Shown here: positions 38,756 to 47,538 of the stretch, in pieces
How the letters are laid out: each line of letters opens with the position of its first letter
Position numbering within the stretch: position 1 is the first letter of the stretch
Assembly: GCF_001189295.1 (NCBI RefSeq)
Contig: NZ_CP012159.1
Location: 558,001 to 622,000 of the forward strand
DNA from: Chondromyces crocatus
GTDB lineage: Bacteria; Myxococcota_A; Polyangia; Polyangiales; Polyangiaceae
Reading direction: 5' to 3'
DNA length: 64,000 nucleotides
Translations under genes and position numbers: made by a program
The notes under the pieces: model-generated
Databases searched by the model: none
What the model saw: the letters and a program-made list of their open reading frames with translations, nothing else
Told to the model about the DNA's origin: nothing

Positions 38756-39364
38756 TCACGGCGACCCGCCCTTGCGCCAGACGACCCGCTCGCCGTCGCC
38801 CTGGACCTCCGCGATCGCCTGCTTCGCCAGCGGCCCGTTCTCCAGCCGCACGCGCACCACGCTCGTCGGAGGAGGCGGCGCCTCCCCTCGGGCATGCGCA
38901 TGGCTCGCGCGGTTGACCTCGACGAACACCGCGTCGTTCCCGTACATCCACTTGCCCACGATCAGCCGCGTGTCCCCAGGCCTCGACGGGTCCGACAGCC
39001 GGGTGGTCACCGCGCCAGCCTCCATGCCGATCCCCGGCACGCGCGTCCAGCCAGCGCGCTCCACGAGGTCCACCGTCTGCACACAGACGCGGCCCGCTTG
39101 CGCGTCGTCGAGCCCCCCGGCGTGCGGGCAAGCATGCACCCCGGTGAGCTTGCCAGCACGAAACGCCAGCGTGATGAGGGCCGCCTCGGGCAGCTCGAAG
39201 CCCCCTGGCGTCCGCACAACCACGCAGCGCACCAGCGCCGTGACGGCGACGAGGTCGATGTCGTGGAGCGTCTCGACCTGAATCGGATAGGTCGACGCAG
39301 CCAGGACCTGCTCGATGCCGTCCCCCAGGGTGAACCGGACAGCCGGTACGATTTCCGTGCTCAT
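38756..39364 (-). CDS. Small protein downstream of the PAAR-like protein; possible immunity
   Basis: 202 residues, cytoplasmic, mostly beta-strand by eye, with no signal peptide. I do not recognise the family (YPIQVETLHDIDLVAVTALVRCVVVRTPGGFELPEAALI is its most distinctive part). It starts 27 bases after the candidate effector stop and is the last gene of the VgrG run, the position where T6SS immunity genes usually lie. The immunity role is inferred from position only. It could instead be an adaptor or a second effector. Confidence 0.5.
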   Translation of the reverse strand: MSTEIVPAVRFTLGDGIEQVLAASTYPIQVETLHDIDLVAVTALVRCVVVRTPGGFELPEAALITLAFRAGKLTGVHACPHAGGLDDAQAGRVCVQTVDLVERAGWTRVPGIGMEAGAVTTRLSDPSRPGDTRLIVGKWMYGNDAVFVEVNRASHAHARGEAPPPPTSVVRVRLENGPLAKQAIAEVQGDGERVVWRKGGSP

Positions 39365-39391
39365 GATCCCTCTCTCCTGGCCTCTCCGTCA

Positions 39392-40627
39392 TCACTTCAG
39401 CGGGAGCACGGTCCCTGCCGGAGGCCCCACGCGGCCGGGCGCCGTGAGGATCGTGCCGTGCTGCATGATGGCCATCTGATCGCTCATGTACTCGGGCCAC
39501 CGGGACTGGACCTGGTCGAAGGACAGCGAGACCCGTTTCGCCATGTCGAGCCGATCACGCGTGTTGGTGATGCTTCCCTCGAAGGGAATGCGGGGCCCTC
39601 CACCACAAGCGGAGGACATGAACACATCCGGGCTCTTCGCCCCGAAGGGACGCCCTACCCACCAATCGTGAGTGGTTTTGTTCAGGTCCAGCGCATCTCG
39701 GAAAGGCTTGTTGCTCTGCATCATGGTCTCGAGCGTCCCTCGCTGCTCCTGGGTCGCGACCAGCATCGTCGCCTTCTCGATGTTCTCCTGCCCCCCCTTG
39801 GCGAAGAGATCGAACGCCTCCTTCATCTCCTCCGTGACGCCGTTCGCATCCGCGCACCGCTGGAACGCATCGTTGCCGTACTTCGCGTAGAAGAGGAACT
39901 GAGGGTAGATGTCCCTGAAGATGGCCTTGTTTCCGTCGGCGAGCCCCTTGAACACCGTGTTGGCGGTGGATGCGCGTGGATCGTAGCCCCCCAGGCCGTC
40001 TTTGATCCCCTTCGCTTCCTTCATCCCGCAGCCGGCCTCCTTGGAGACGAAGGCGCCCATCCCCGCCCACTTCAGCTCCGGGTGCGCGCGGTAGACCCGC
40101 GCGTAGGCGGCGGTGATGTGCCGGTTGCGCGTGATGGGATCGGCATCGCCGCCGTGGCTCAGCACGTCTTCCACCTCCCGGTTCACCTCGTCCCACATCG
40201 CCTGGCAGTCGAGGTCGTCGCCCTTCACGGGGGCCTGCATCTCCCCGCCGCAGTTGAACGTGTTGCCGTGGTTGTGAAGCATCTTGTCGGTGAGCCGACA
40301 GGCCGCTTCTCCCTCGAACTTCACGTCGGCGGAGAACGTCAACCAGCTCGCCTCCTTCGTGAAGGTGCCGCTCTTGACGCCCCCCATCGTGCCCGGCTCG
40401 TCGCCGGTGCTCTTCGCGAAGATCGAGGGTCGGTGCGCGATGCTGTTGCCTCCGTCGGCGAACACCGTCGTCGTCCCCTGCGCAAGATCGCTGGAGTAAG
40501 CGACGTTGGGATAGGGGATCGGCACGCCCGGCGGGGTGACGCACACGTCCGGCGCCGTCGCGATGGTGATCCCGTCGCTCCCTTTGTGACAGAGCGACAG
40601 GCCGTTGACGTTGACCTTCACCGGCAT
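39392..40627 (-). CDS. PAAR-like (DUF4150) protein with DUF2515-like C-terminus; candidate T6SS effector
   Basis: 411 residues. The first 130 or so form a DUF4150 PAAR-like domain (VCVTPPGVPIPYPNVAYSS, GNSIAHRPSIFAKSTGDEPGTMGGVKSGT), expected to cap the VgrG trimer tip. The following region (about 145-300) resembles DUF2515 proteins (ITRNRHITAAYARVYRAHPELKWAGMGAFVSKEAGCGMKE), whose activity is unknown. A PAAR-like head with a C-terminal extension is the usual structure of evolved T6SS effectors. GGGAGG precedes the ATG, which overlaps the ketosynthase-like gene's end by ten bases. No catalytic motif of a known toxin class is evident. Confidence 0.75.
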   Translation of the reverse strand: MPVKVNVNGLSLCHKGSDGITIATAPDVCVTPPGVPIPYPNVAYSSDLAQGTTTVFADGGNSIAHRPSIFAKSTGDEPGTMGGVKSGTFTKEASWLTFSADVKFEGEAACRLTDKMLHNHGNTFNCGGEMQAPVKGDDLDCQAMWDEVNREVEDVLSHGGDADPITRNRHITAAYARVYRAHPELKWAGMGAFVSKEAGCGMKEAKGIKDGLGGYDPRASTANTVFKGLADGNKAIFRDIYPQFLFYAKYGNDAFQRCADANGVTEEMKEAFDLFAKGGQENIEKATMLVATQEQRGTLETMMQSNKPFRDALDLNKTTHDWWVGRPFGAKSPDVFMSSACGGGPRIPFEGSITNTRDRLDMAKRVSLSFDQVQSRWPEYMSDQMAIMQHGTILTAPGRVGPPAGTVLPLK

Positions 40628-41733
40628 GATGCCTCCCTGTCGACGCAGCGCGCGGCGACCAGCGTCGCGGCGCGGGCGCCCTCCTCCGAACTCGTCCAGA
40701 CCAGCGCGCGCGCGCCCTTCGCAGCGCCCCGCGCCGCAAGGTGCGCGACCAGGGCCAGGTGGAGCGGCCCCGAGGCAGCCCCCACATCGCCCCAGGCGAG
40801 CGCAGGAGCCGCGAAGCGCCCTGGCTCGACGAGGCGCTGCGCGACGCGCGGGATGGACATGCCCGCCTCGTCGCCGCGCCACCGCTCCCCGTTGAGATCA
40901 CAGACCACCTCGTCGACCCTCTCGCCCCCCGACAGGGGCGTCAGGGCGCCCCAGAGCGCGGCCGTCAAGCCGTCACCGCGGGACGGGATCTCGCCGCGCG
41001 CAGGAACCTCCTCGTGGGCCACACCGGCGGCGAGCACGGTCAACGCCGGCGCGCGCCGAGACCCGTCGTCTGGCGAGATCGCGCGCGTCTCCGCCGCCGC
41101 AGCGCGGCTGACGACGCAGAACCCCGCCCCTTCGCTCGGGATGAACCCCCAGCGGTTGCGCCCGGACTTGAGCTGCTCGCGCTCGTGGAGCCAGGCCAGG
41201 GTCTCCTCGGCGATGTACGAGTCCACGCCGCCGACGAGGCACAGCCCGCACTCCCCCGCGTCGAGCTTCCGGATCGCCCGCTCCAGTCCGACGATCCCGG
41301 CCGCGTGGCCCAGCGGCAGCACCTCGACCACCCCACGTACGTCACGCTCGGCCAGGTCCGCCTCGACGCGACCCGCCACGATCTCCGCAGCCTCGGCAGG
41401 GAGACCTGGACGCACCGGCGGCATGCCGAGCAGCACGGGCAGGGCCTCACCCCGCGGCGGCAGGACCCCGTGCATCGCCTCTCCCAGCGCGCGGCTCACG
41501 AGCGCCAGCAGGCGTGGCGTGGCGGTCGCCTCGGGGATGCGCATCGGAGACAGGTACGGGGCCGGGGCCATCGTGAACGCCTCGGCGCCGGCGACGGCCC
41601 CGTGCACCCCGCGGAGAAAGCGCGAGATCGAAGCCCGCGCAGCCGCGCACGAGCCCACCACCGTCGGCGCCACCGAGGTGCAGCCGCCGAAGCGCAGCAG
41701 CGCCGCCCTGACTGCAAGATCGCGCTTCCTCAC
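40618..41733 (-). CDS. Ketosynthase-fold protein without catalytic residues
   Basis: 371 residues starting at a GTG preceded by GGGGAG. It follows the beta-ketoacyl synthase/thiolase fold: the N-terminal CTSVAPTVVGSCAAARASISRF, CLVGGVDSY (168-173), FIPSEGAGFCVVSR (EGAG 201-204) and GDVGAASGPLHL (315-324). When aligned through the GG motif, the catalytic Cys position is His143, the first catalytic His corresponds to Asn281 (DLNGER) and the second to Asp316. It is therefore probably non-catalytic, perhaps a scaffold or chaperone for the tip. Related proteins occur with DUF2169 and DUF4150 genes. It lies 30 bases after the DUF2169 stop. Confidence 0.7.
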   Translation of the reverse strand: MRKRDLAVRAALLRFGGCTSVAPTVVGSCAAARASISRFLRGVHGAVAGAEAFTMAPAPYLSPMRIPEATATPRLLALVSRALGEAMHGVLPPRGEALPVLLGMPPVRPGLPAEAAEIVAGRVEADLAERDVRGVVEVLPLGHAAGIVGLERAIRKLDAGECGLCLVGGVDSYIAEETLAWLHEREQLKSGRNRWGFIPSEGAGFCVVSRAAAAETRAISPDDGSRRAPALTVLAAGVAHEEVPARGEIPSRGDGLTAALWGALTPLSGGERVDEVVCDLNGERWRGDEAGMSIPRVAQRLVEPGRFAAPALAWGDVGAASGPLHLALVAHLAARGAAKGARALVWTSSEEGARAATLVAARCVDREASCR

Positions 41734-41763
41734 CCTCCGCTCCCCGCCAGCGTGCCCCGCCGG

Positions 41764-42762
41764 CTACACATGAGCCTTCTCCCAGATCAGGGTGCGATCG
41801 AGGTGGTGCTCCTTTCCCTGACAGGGAAGCGCCGTGTGCCAGACGACCATCACCCGGCGTGCGTCCGGCTCCACGAGCACCGTGTGGAGTCTGGCCCGGT
41901 GCTCCACCGTATGCCGCCCGAAGAACGTCCTGAAGCAAGGCCTCCGCTTCGGGAGGTGAAAGGCGAGCACCCCCTCGGGCGTCATGTTCAGCAGCTCGAC
42001 CTGCGTGCCCTCCCGGAGCCCGCCGGGCACCTGCTGATCCACAGGCGCCGAGAAAAAGAACCGCGCATCGAAGTCCAGTGGAAGCAGCGGCATCCGTCGC
42101 TCCTCCCATGCCTCGTCATACGTCCCCGCGTGCGCGATGCGCGGCGACCAGTCACGCGCCAGCGCCCCGACGCCAGTTGGCGCCGGGCGCTTCTCCTCGG
42201 CAGCCCTCGGCGACGTCGGAGCAGCCTCGATGTTCGGAGCCGGGCGGCCAGCGAGGCGTGCTGCCTGCTCTGCGAATCCCACGCCGATCGGGTTCCGAGG
42301 ATCACGCACGCCCGTCACCGGATCCACCCCACCGAACGTGCGCTCGTACCGGAGCGGCATCGTCACGAACGGCTGCGCATCGGACATGGCGACACCCCCT
42401 GGCCGATACACCCGATCGCCGAACACCACGAGCCGCTTCTCGATCGGTCCACAACGCAGCCCCACCTCCACCCGCGCGGCAGGAACGCCACCTGGCGCGT
42501 GGGCGCTGCCGTGCACGAGGACATCGGTCCCTGGCTTGGTGAGCACGAGGTCGGCGTCGCAGCGCAGGCTCGACAGCCCCCGCTCCCCCACATAGTCCGC
42601 CGTCAGCGCCACCGCATCCTGGTGCTCGGCCACCTCGACCCGCCCCCCTTCGCGAATCGCGAAGGTCCCTTTCACGGCGACGATCCACACCTCACCACCG
42701 TGCTCGTCACGCGCGAAGCAGCGCTCTGCTGCGTAAGGGGTGCGGTTAGTGAGGCGCCACAT
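41764..42762 (-). CDS. DUF2169 protein (T6SS tip adaptor)
   Basis: 332 residues, starting at 42762 where AAGGAGG sits six bases before the ATG; an in-frame start further upstream would run over the TIGR02270 gene. It consists of a single DUF2169 domain (MWRLTNRTPYAAERCFARDE, WIVAVKGTFAI, VGLRCGPIEKRLVVFGDRVYRP, PLRYERTFGGVDP, RNPIGVGF). In this family the domain is associated with loading PAAR-like effectors onto VgrG. It overlaps the preceding gene by 17 bases. This is the compact form; the larger paralog is at 36638. Confidence 0.82.
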   Translation of the reverse strand: MWRLTNRTPYAAERCFARDEHGGEVWIVAVKGTFAIREGGRVEVAEHQDAVALTADYVGERGLSSLRCDADLVLTKPGTDVLVHGSAHAPGGVPAARVEVGLRCGPIEKRLVVFGDRVYRPGGVAMSDAQPFVTMPLRYERTFGGVDPVTGVRDPRNPIGVGFAEQAARLAGRPAPNIEAAPTSPRAAEEKRPAPTGVGALARDWSPRIAHAGTYDEAWEERRMPLLPLDFDARFFFSAPVDQQVPGGLREGTQVELLNMTPEGVLAFHLPKRRPCFRTFFGRHTVEHRARLHTVLVEPDARRVMVVWHTALPCQGKEHHLDRTLIWEKAHV

Positions 42763-44032
42763 CCGCGCCTCCTTCGCCGCCTTCGCGTGACCGAAGCAGC
42801 CGGCTCTGGCGGAAGGCGGGCGCTCTGACGGAGAACAGCGGCCCCCTTCGCTGTCCGCGGAACTCGTCGAGCGCCGCGGCCGCCCGGAGCACCTGCGACG
42901 CCTCGACGGCCGCTGCGAGGGCCGTGGCGTCCTCGATCGGGTGACCAAACCTGTAGCGCACCCCGGGGAGGAAGCTGGTCGCGATCTTTGCCCACAGCGC
43001 CCCCACCCGCGCGGGGTCGGGCCAGGGCAGCGACGCGTCGGGATCCATCGAGACATCGTGCTCCAGCGGGCTGTCCGTGGGGCCCTCACGAAAGCCGGGG
43101 GGTGGAGCGGCTGCGAGCGCGCGCTTCGAGAGGTCGACCCCGGTCATCGCCGTGAAGGCCCACCCGACGAGGCGGGCCAGCTCAGGTCGGGCCGCGGAGG
43201 CGAGAAGCCAGGGCACGACGCGGACGTCTCCCCAACCTCCGGCCACCGCGATGGCGCGCCGCTCCTGTCCCGTGGCGGCCAGTTCGCGCAGCAGCGCCGC
43301 CGCCTCATCCGGCGCGACGGCGCGCACCGCGACCTCGAGCGCCCGCTCGCCAAGGGGAGCGCAGCCCGCGCGGCAGATCGCGACCAGGGCAGCGGCGCAC
43401 CGAGGCGCGCCAAGCAACGCCCCCGACCACGCCGCCCACGCATGGCACCGGGCGTCTTTGTCGTCGAGCGCGTCCAGCAGAAGCCCCATGAGATCCGCTC
43501 GGCCCAGCTCGCCGATGGCGCGCAGCGCCGCCGCCCGTACGCTCCCATCGCCCGAAGCCGCTCGGAGCGCCAGGAGCTCGCCCGGATCGCGCCGGTGGAC
43601 CCGCATCGCGTGGAGGCGCAGCGCCGCCATGACGCCCTGTGCGCCCGTGCCCTCCGTCGTCGCCTCGTCCGCGTCCGCCCACGGAGCCCAGCCGAGCGCC
43701 GCCACCACGTCCCGCAACGGCCCACGCCCTTCCCCCGGCGCTTGCGCGGCGCGCGTCGCCACCTCGTGCAGCAGCGCACCCCGCCGGAGCCGCACCGCCA
43801 GAAACGCCTCCACGAAGCGCTCGCCGGATGCGCGTGCCACCGTGACCGCGGCGCCCTCCGCCTCGGCAGAGAGGAGCAGCGCATCCACCTGGGCTTCGAG
43901 GCGCTCGTCGAGCCGCGCCAGATCCGAGAGCCCAGCCGTGCGCGACCGGACGAGGCGCTCCCTCTGCGCACGCAGAAAGCCGCTCGTGTCGACGAGCTCC
44001 TCCTCCACGTCGGGCAGGAACATCGCGCCCAT
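42746..44032 (-). CDS. TIGR02270-family HEAT-repeat protein of the T6SS island
   Basis: 428 residues. The central region has HEAT-like helical pairs (AALRAIGELGRADLMGLLLDALDDKDARCHAWAAWS, repeated at lower fidelity). The C-terminus holds the TIGR02270 signature (GWAFTAMTGVDL...DPDASLPWPDPARVGALWAKIATSFLPGVRYRFGHP; split here). The family is encoded beside VgrG and DUF2169 genes; its role is undefined. It starts within a few bases after the vgrG stop, so coupling is likely. Confidence 0.8.
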   Translation of the reverse strand: MGAMFLPDVEEELVDTSGFLRAQRERLVRSRTAGLSDLARLDERLEAQVDALLLSAEAEGAAVTVARASGERFVEAFLAVRLRRGALLHEVATRAAQAPGEGRGPLRDVVAALGWAPWADADEATTEGTGAQGVMAALRLHAMRVHRRDPGELLALRAASGDGSVRAAALRAIGELGRADLMGLLLDALDDKDARCHAWAAWSGALLGAPRCAAALVAICRAGCAPLGERALEVAVRAVAPDEAAALLRELAATGQERRAIAVAGGWGDVRVVPWLLASAARPELARLVGWAFTAMTGVDLSKRALAAAPPPGFREGPTDSPLEHDVSMDPDASLPWPDPARVGALWAKIATSFLPGVRYRFGHPIEDATALAAAVEASQVLRAAAALDEFRGQRRGPLFSVRAPAFRQSRLLRSREGGEGGADVAPH

Positions 44033-44035
44033 CGG

Positions 44036-46246
44036 TCAGTTGATGTCGACGGTGCTTCCCTGCACCTTGATGGCCCCCCCCGCCATCACCTTGACCACAC
44101 CGCCCGCTTCGACGAGCACCGGTCCGCTCGACTTCATCACGATGTCGGAGGCGGTGATCGTCACGTTGCCCCCCGCGTCCACGTGGATCGAGCTGGCGCC
44201 GCACGACAGCTCGTAGACCTCACCGACCACCACCTTCTTCGAGACGCCGATCGACTCGCTCTGGCTCTCGCCCACCGCCACGTTCATCGTCTTGCCGACC
44301 TGGATCTCGTAGCTCTTTCCGGCCTGCAGCACCTTCGTCACCCCCACCGTCTCGGCCGACGCGATGCCCACCGTCTCGGTCTTGGCGAGCTGCACCTGCA
44401 CGCTCATGTTCTTGCCGACGCTGAGGCTGTCATTGCCGCCGACCTGCTCGTCCTGGTGGCCGCCCACCTGCGAACTCTTGTTCATCCCGACGACCTGCGA
44501 TCGGTTCCCCCCCACCTGCGCGTCCTCGTCACCACCGACGGTCTTCGAGCGGTTGCTGCCGATCGTGATCGACTCGTCGTTCCCCACCTGACGGCTCCTG
44601 TCGTTCACGACCCGCAGCAAATCGTCGTGCCCCACCTCTTTCGTCCTGTCGTTGCCGATGGTCACGGACTCGTCGTTCTTCACGAGTTTCTTCAGGTCAC
44701 GCTCGGCCTGCATGCGCAGCAGCTCGCTCCCGGAAGCGTCCTCGAACATCAGCTCGTTGTAGCCTCCGGTCTTCCCTGTCGAGTTGCTCTTCCAGCCGCT
44801 CTGCGTCTTGTTCTCCGGCAGCTTGTACGGGACCTTTTGCAGGTTCGTGTACAGCCTGCCCACGATGACCGGCCGGTCCGGATCGCCACCCAGGAACTCC
44901 ACGAGCACCTCTTGCCCGACCCGCGGCAGGTTCGTCCCGCCGAACCCCGCGCCGCCCCAGGGCTGGCTCACGTGGATCCAGCACGAACTCCGGTCGTCCA
45001 TCGCGCTCTCGCGATCCCAGTGGAAATGCACCCGAACGCGACCAAATTCGTCGGTGTGGATCTCTTCTCCGGCAGGCCCCACCACCGTCGCGCTCTCCAC
45101 GCCGATCGCCTTCGGTCTGGGGGTCGTCAATGCAGGTCGGAACGGCACGTCCGCGCTCCTCACCTCGCACGCATGCGACCACGCGCTGGAGAAGGTCCCG
45201 GAGTGCGTCATCTCCACCACGAGGAGCCTTCGATCGGGCCCGAGATCCGGGCGCGGGTGGTCGAGGAGGCTCAGGACCATCCCCGGCGCGAGGTCGGGCG
45301 CGTTCGTATCGAAGGTGCAGGTCTTCGCGCTGGCACGCTTCGCCTCCAGCCGTTTCTGCGAAAGGAGCGCGGCCTCGCCCTCGTCGGTCCGGGCCTTGCC
45401 CCGATCGTCCGCTGAAGGCGTGTCGTCTCCCCGGTCGGTGCCGAACAGGAACGCCCCTGGCGTGTAGTGGAAGCGCTCCAGCCGCTTCTCGATGCTCACG
45501 TTCGCGGCCTCGGCGCTCGACAGGGGCTGGTTCGACGAGGCGCGTCGGTAGTCGTGGTCCCTCATCGTGTAGCGGCCGGGCCTCACCCGCTGGCCGATGC
45601 GGAGCCGGGTGGCGTACTCGCCCGACTCCATCGAGATGTCGTCCTTGAAGGGGAGCTTCGACTGCCGAGGGGTGGCGAAGTGGGGGGCGTCCGAGAGGAC
45701 GAGGCGGGTCCCTCCCTCGATCGGCGCAAAGTAAAACGAGATGCCGGCGTCTTCGAGCATCCGGCTCATGAACGCATAGTCGGACTCGGCGTACTGGACG
45801 CGGTACTTGCGCTTCTTGTACACGCCGGTGAGCCGGACCTCGGGTTCGATGCCCCACTCCGCGAGGAGCTGGAGCACGATGTCTGGCTCGGAGAGCTGCT
45901 GAAAGATGCGGTAATTGCGCCGCTGCGTGGCCAACCAGAGATCCGGGACGAGCGTGATCTGGTAGGTCGAGAGCCCCTCTTCCTCCACCCCGACCTGGTG
46001 GAGCTGGCTGCAGATCCCCGCCCAGGTGCGCACCTGGGATCCCGCACGGAGACTGAGACCCGCCGGCTGACCCACCACTGCGTCGAAGTCGATGGCCGCG
46101 TTCCCGCTCATCACCACGACGGTGGCCTCGAACAGAGACGAGATCCGCTCGTGAACGGAGAAATGCCGCACATCGAGGGCGTCATCCGAAGCGACCACCA
46201 TCTCGAGAGCGTGCCCCTCGGGAGCGGCGGAGGAGAGCAATGTCAC
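44036..46246 (-). CDS. T6SS tip protein VgrG
   Basis: About 736 residues. The GTG at 46246 follows AAGGGG and begins MTLLSSAAPEGHALEM, the normal VgrG start; frames open further upstream but look non-coding. It has the gp27-like N-terminal domain (FSVHERISSLFEATVVVMS, YRIFQQLSEPDIVLQLL, RKYRVQYAESDYAFMSRML), then the gp5 OB-fold (GRVRVHFHWD...WIHVSQPWGGAGFGG; split) and a beta-helix tail with many VGxxxSxxVG repeats. The tail ends in a short beta-helix without an added toxin domain, so effectors would be carried by the PAAR-like protein. No other T6SS structural gene is in the window. First gene of the minus-strand module. Confidence 0.93.
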   Translation of the reverse strand: MTLLSSAAPEGHALEMVVASDDALDVRHFSVHERISSLFEATVVVMSGNAAIDFDAVVGQPAGLSLRAGSQVRTWAGICSQLHQVGVEEEGLSTYQITLVPDLWLATQRRNYRIFQQLSEPDIVLQLLAEWGIEPEVRLTGVYKKRKYRVQYAESDYAFMSRMLEDAGISFYFAPIEGGTRLVLSDAPHFATPRQSKLPFKDDISMESGEYATRLRIGQRVRPGRYTMRDHDYRRASSNQPLSSAEAANVSIEKRLERFHYTPGAFLFGTDRGDDTPSADDRGKARTDEGEAALLSQKRLEAKRASAKTCTFDTNAPDLAPGMVLSLLDHPRPDLGPDRRLLVVEMTHSGTFSSAWSHACEVRSADVPFRPALTTPRPKAIGVESATVVGPAGEEIHTDEFGRVRVHFHWDRESAMDDRSSCWIHVSQPWGGAGFGGTNLPRVGQEVLVEFLGGDPDRPVIVGRLYTNLQKVPYKLPENKTQSGWKSNSTGKTGGYNELMFEDASGSELLRMQAERDLKKLVKNDESVTIGNDRTKEVGHDDLLRVVNDRSRQVGNDESITIGSNRSKTVGGDEDAQVGGNRSQVVGMNKSSQVGGHQDEQVGGNDSLSVGKNMSVQVQLAKTETVGIASAETVGVTKVLQAGKSYEIQVGKTMNVAVGESQSESIGVSKKVVVGEVYELSCGASSIHVDAGGNVTITASDIVMKSSGPVLVEAGGVVKVMAGGAIKVQGSTVDIN

Positions 46247-46649
46247 GATGATGTCCCCTTCGTCTCTTGGGTTCGAAGCGGTCCGGTGACCGCAGAGGGT
46301 CCCGAACTCGGGCGCAGCCCTGGCGTCGCCATCGAGAGACCCCCTGAAGAAGGGATGCCGTCGCCCTGAGACGTCTCCCCTCTCCGCTGTCGACGCCAAG
46401 GCTACCGACCTCCTGCGAGCCCAGTCAACGCCGCCCCGCCGACGCTGACCCCCGGAGCGACCCGTCGAGCAGGCCTCCGCACGACACGCGGGAGCCCGAC
46501 GCGCGTCCCCTCGCGCGCAACGGGCTCGAGCGTGTCACCACCGCACCGCGAGGCGCAACGAGCGCCCGGCTCGGCGCGATCGGGCGTTCGTCGCGCCGAC
46601 GGAAACCTCGTCGTGCGCTGCTTTCGTCGCGCTGTCATCCTTGGTCTTC

Positions 46650-47048
46650 ATGAGCGAACCGATCTGGAAGCGGCTGGCGGAAGACATCCAGACCGAGCGC
46701 ATCGACGGCGCGTACAAGGATCGCGTCCACAGCCGCATCCCGTCCGCAGGGCGCGAGAGCGTCGCCGTGGAGCTGGTGCGCGAGATGGCCTCAGCGCTGC
46801 GGCGCTCGGAAGAGAAGGTGACCTGCGCGATCCAGACGCTGGAAGCGCAAGGCCGGAAGATCGATGCGCTCCTTTCGAAGCCGTCGTCCCCCGATCCGGT
46901 GGAGCTGCGCTACCGCATCGACGAGCACAACCGGCAGCACGACGCCGCGAAGAAGGCGCTCTGGGAGCTGCTGGTGCACCGCGAGGCCCTCGGCTTCCTG
47001 CGCAACGAAGACCTGCCCGCGCTCTATCCCATCCCGCCACGACGCTGA
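46650..47048 (+). CDS. Small hypothetical protein, possibly coiled coil
   Basis: About 132 residues from the ATG at 46650. It is hydrophilic, with helical heptad-like regions (SVAVELVREMASALRRSEEKVTCAIQTLEAQGRKIDALL; split) and a second helix (ELRYRIDEHNRQHDAAKKALWELLVHREAL). No domain is recognised. Divergent from vgrG, about 400 bases upstream of it. The Shine-Dalgarno is weak, so start and reality are moderate calls. Confidence 0.5.
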   Translation: MSEPIWKRLAEDIQTERIDGAYKDRVHSRIPSAGRESVAVELVREMASALRRSEEKVTCAIQTLEAQGRKIDALLSKPSSPDPVELRYRIDEHNRQHDAAKKALWELLVHREALGFLRNEDLPALYPIPPRR

Positions 47049-47221
47049 CGCAGGCGCGCGGCAGGCGACGACGAGGAGCGCGCGCGCTGGTCGTGTCCCC
47101 GAGGCGCGGCGCGTGCGCCCCGCGTCGCATGGGGTGACGCCGCTCTCTCGTAGGCGAGGATGCCACCGAGGGAAGAGGCCAAACGTAAGACAAATCACGG
47201 TGACTCAGCAAGGGAGGGGGT
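47049..47221. other. Intergenic spacer before the minisatellite
   Basis: About 170 bases with no convincing gene or promoter. Part of a roughly 850-base stretch without a supported CDS, most of which is the 43-bp repeat array. Confidence 0.4.
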
Positions 47222-47538
47222 GGGAACGGTCCAGAGGGTCGTCGCTGCACCAGCAAAGCCCTCGGGGAACGGTCCGAAGCGCCGTGGCTGCACCAGCAAA
47301 GACCCCGGGGAGCGGTCCGAGGCGCCGTGGCTGCACCAGCATCGACCCCGGGGAACGGTCCGAGGTGCCGTGGCTGCACCAGCAAAGACCCCGGGGAGCG
47401 GTCCGAGGCGCCGTGGCTGCACCAGCAAAGCCCTCGGGGAACGGTCCGAGGCGCCGTGGCTGCACCAGCAAAGACCTTGGGGAACGGTCCGAGGCGCCGT
47501 GGCTGCACCAGCAAAGACCTTGGGGAACGGTCGGAGGG
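47222..47538. repeat. 43-bp minisatellite, seven copies
   Basis: Units start at 47238, 47281, 47324, 47367, 47410, 47453 and 47496, with a partial unit from 47222. Consensus begins GCCGTGGCTGCACCAGCAAA and continues with GACCCCGGGG, an (A/G)CGGTCCGAGGC segment. Copies fall into three subtypes at the GACCCC/GCCCTC/GACCTT position. Each unit contains the short hairpin GCTG-CAC-CAGC and, in some copies, CCCCGGGG. Because 43 is not a multiple of three, several frames stay open across it without being genes. It has no spacers, so it is not CRISPR. Confidence 0.92.

Noticed and set aside
47222-47538. CRISPR array
   Set aside because: The copies are directly adjacent, with no unique spacers and no cas genes nearby.
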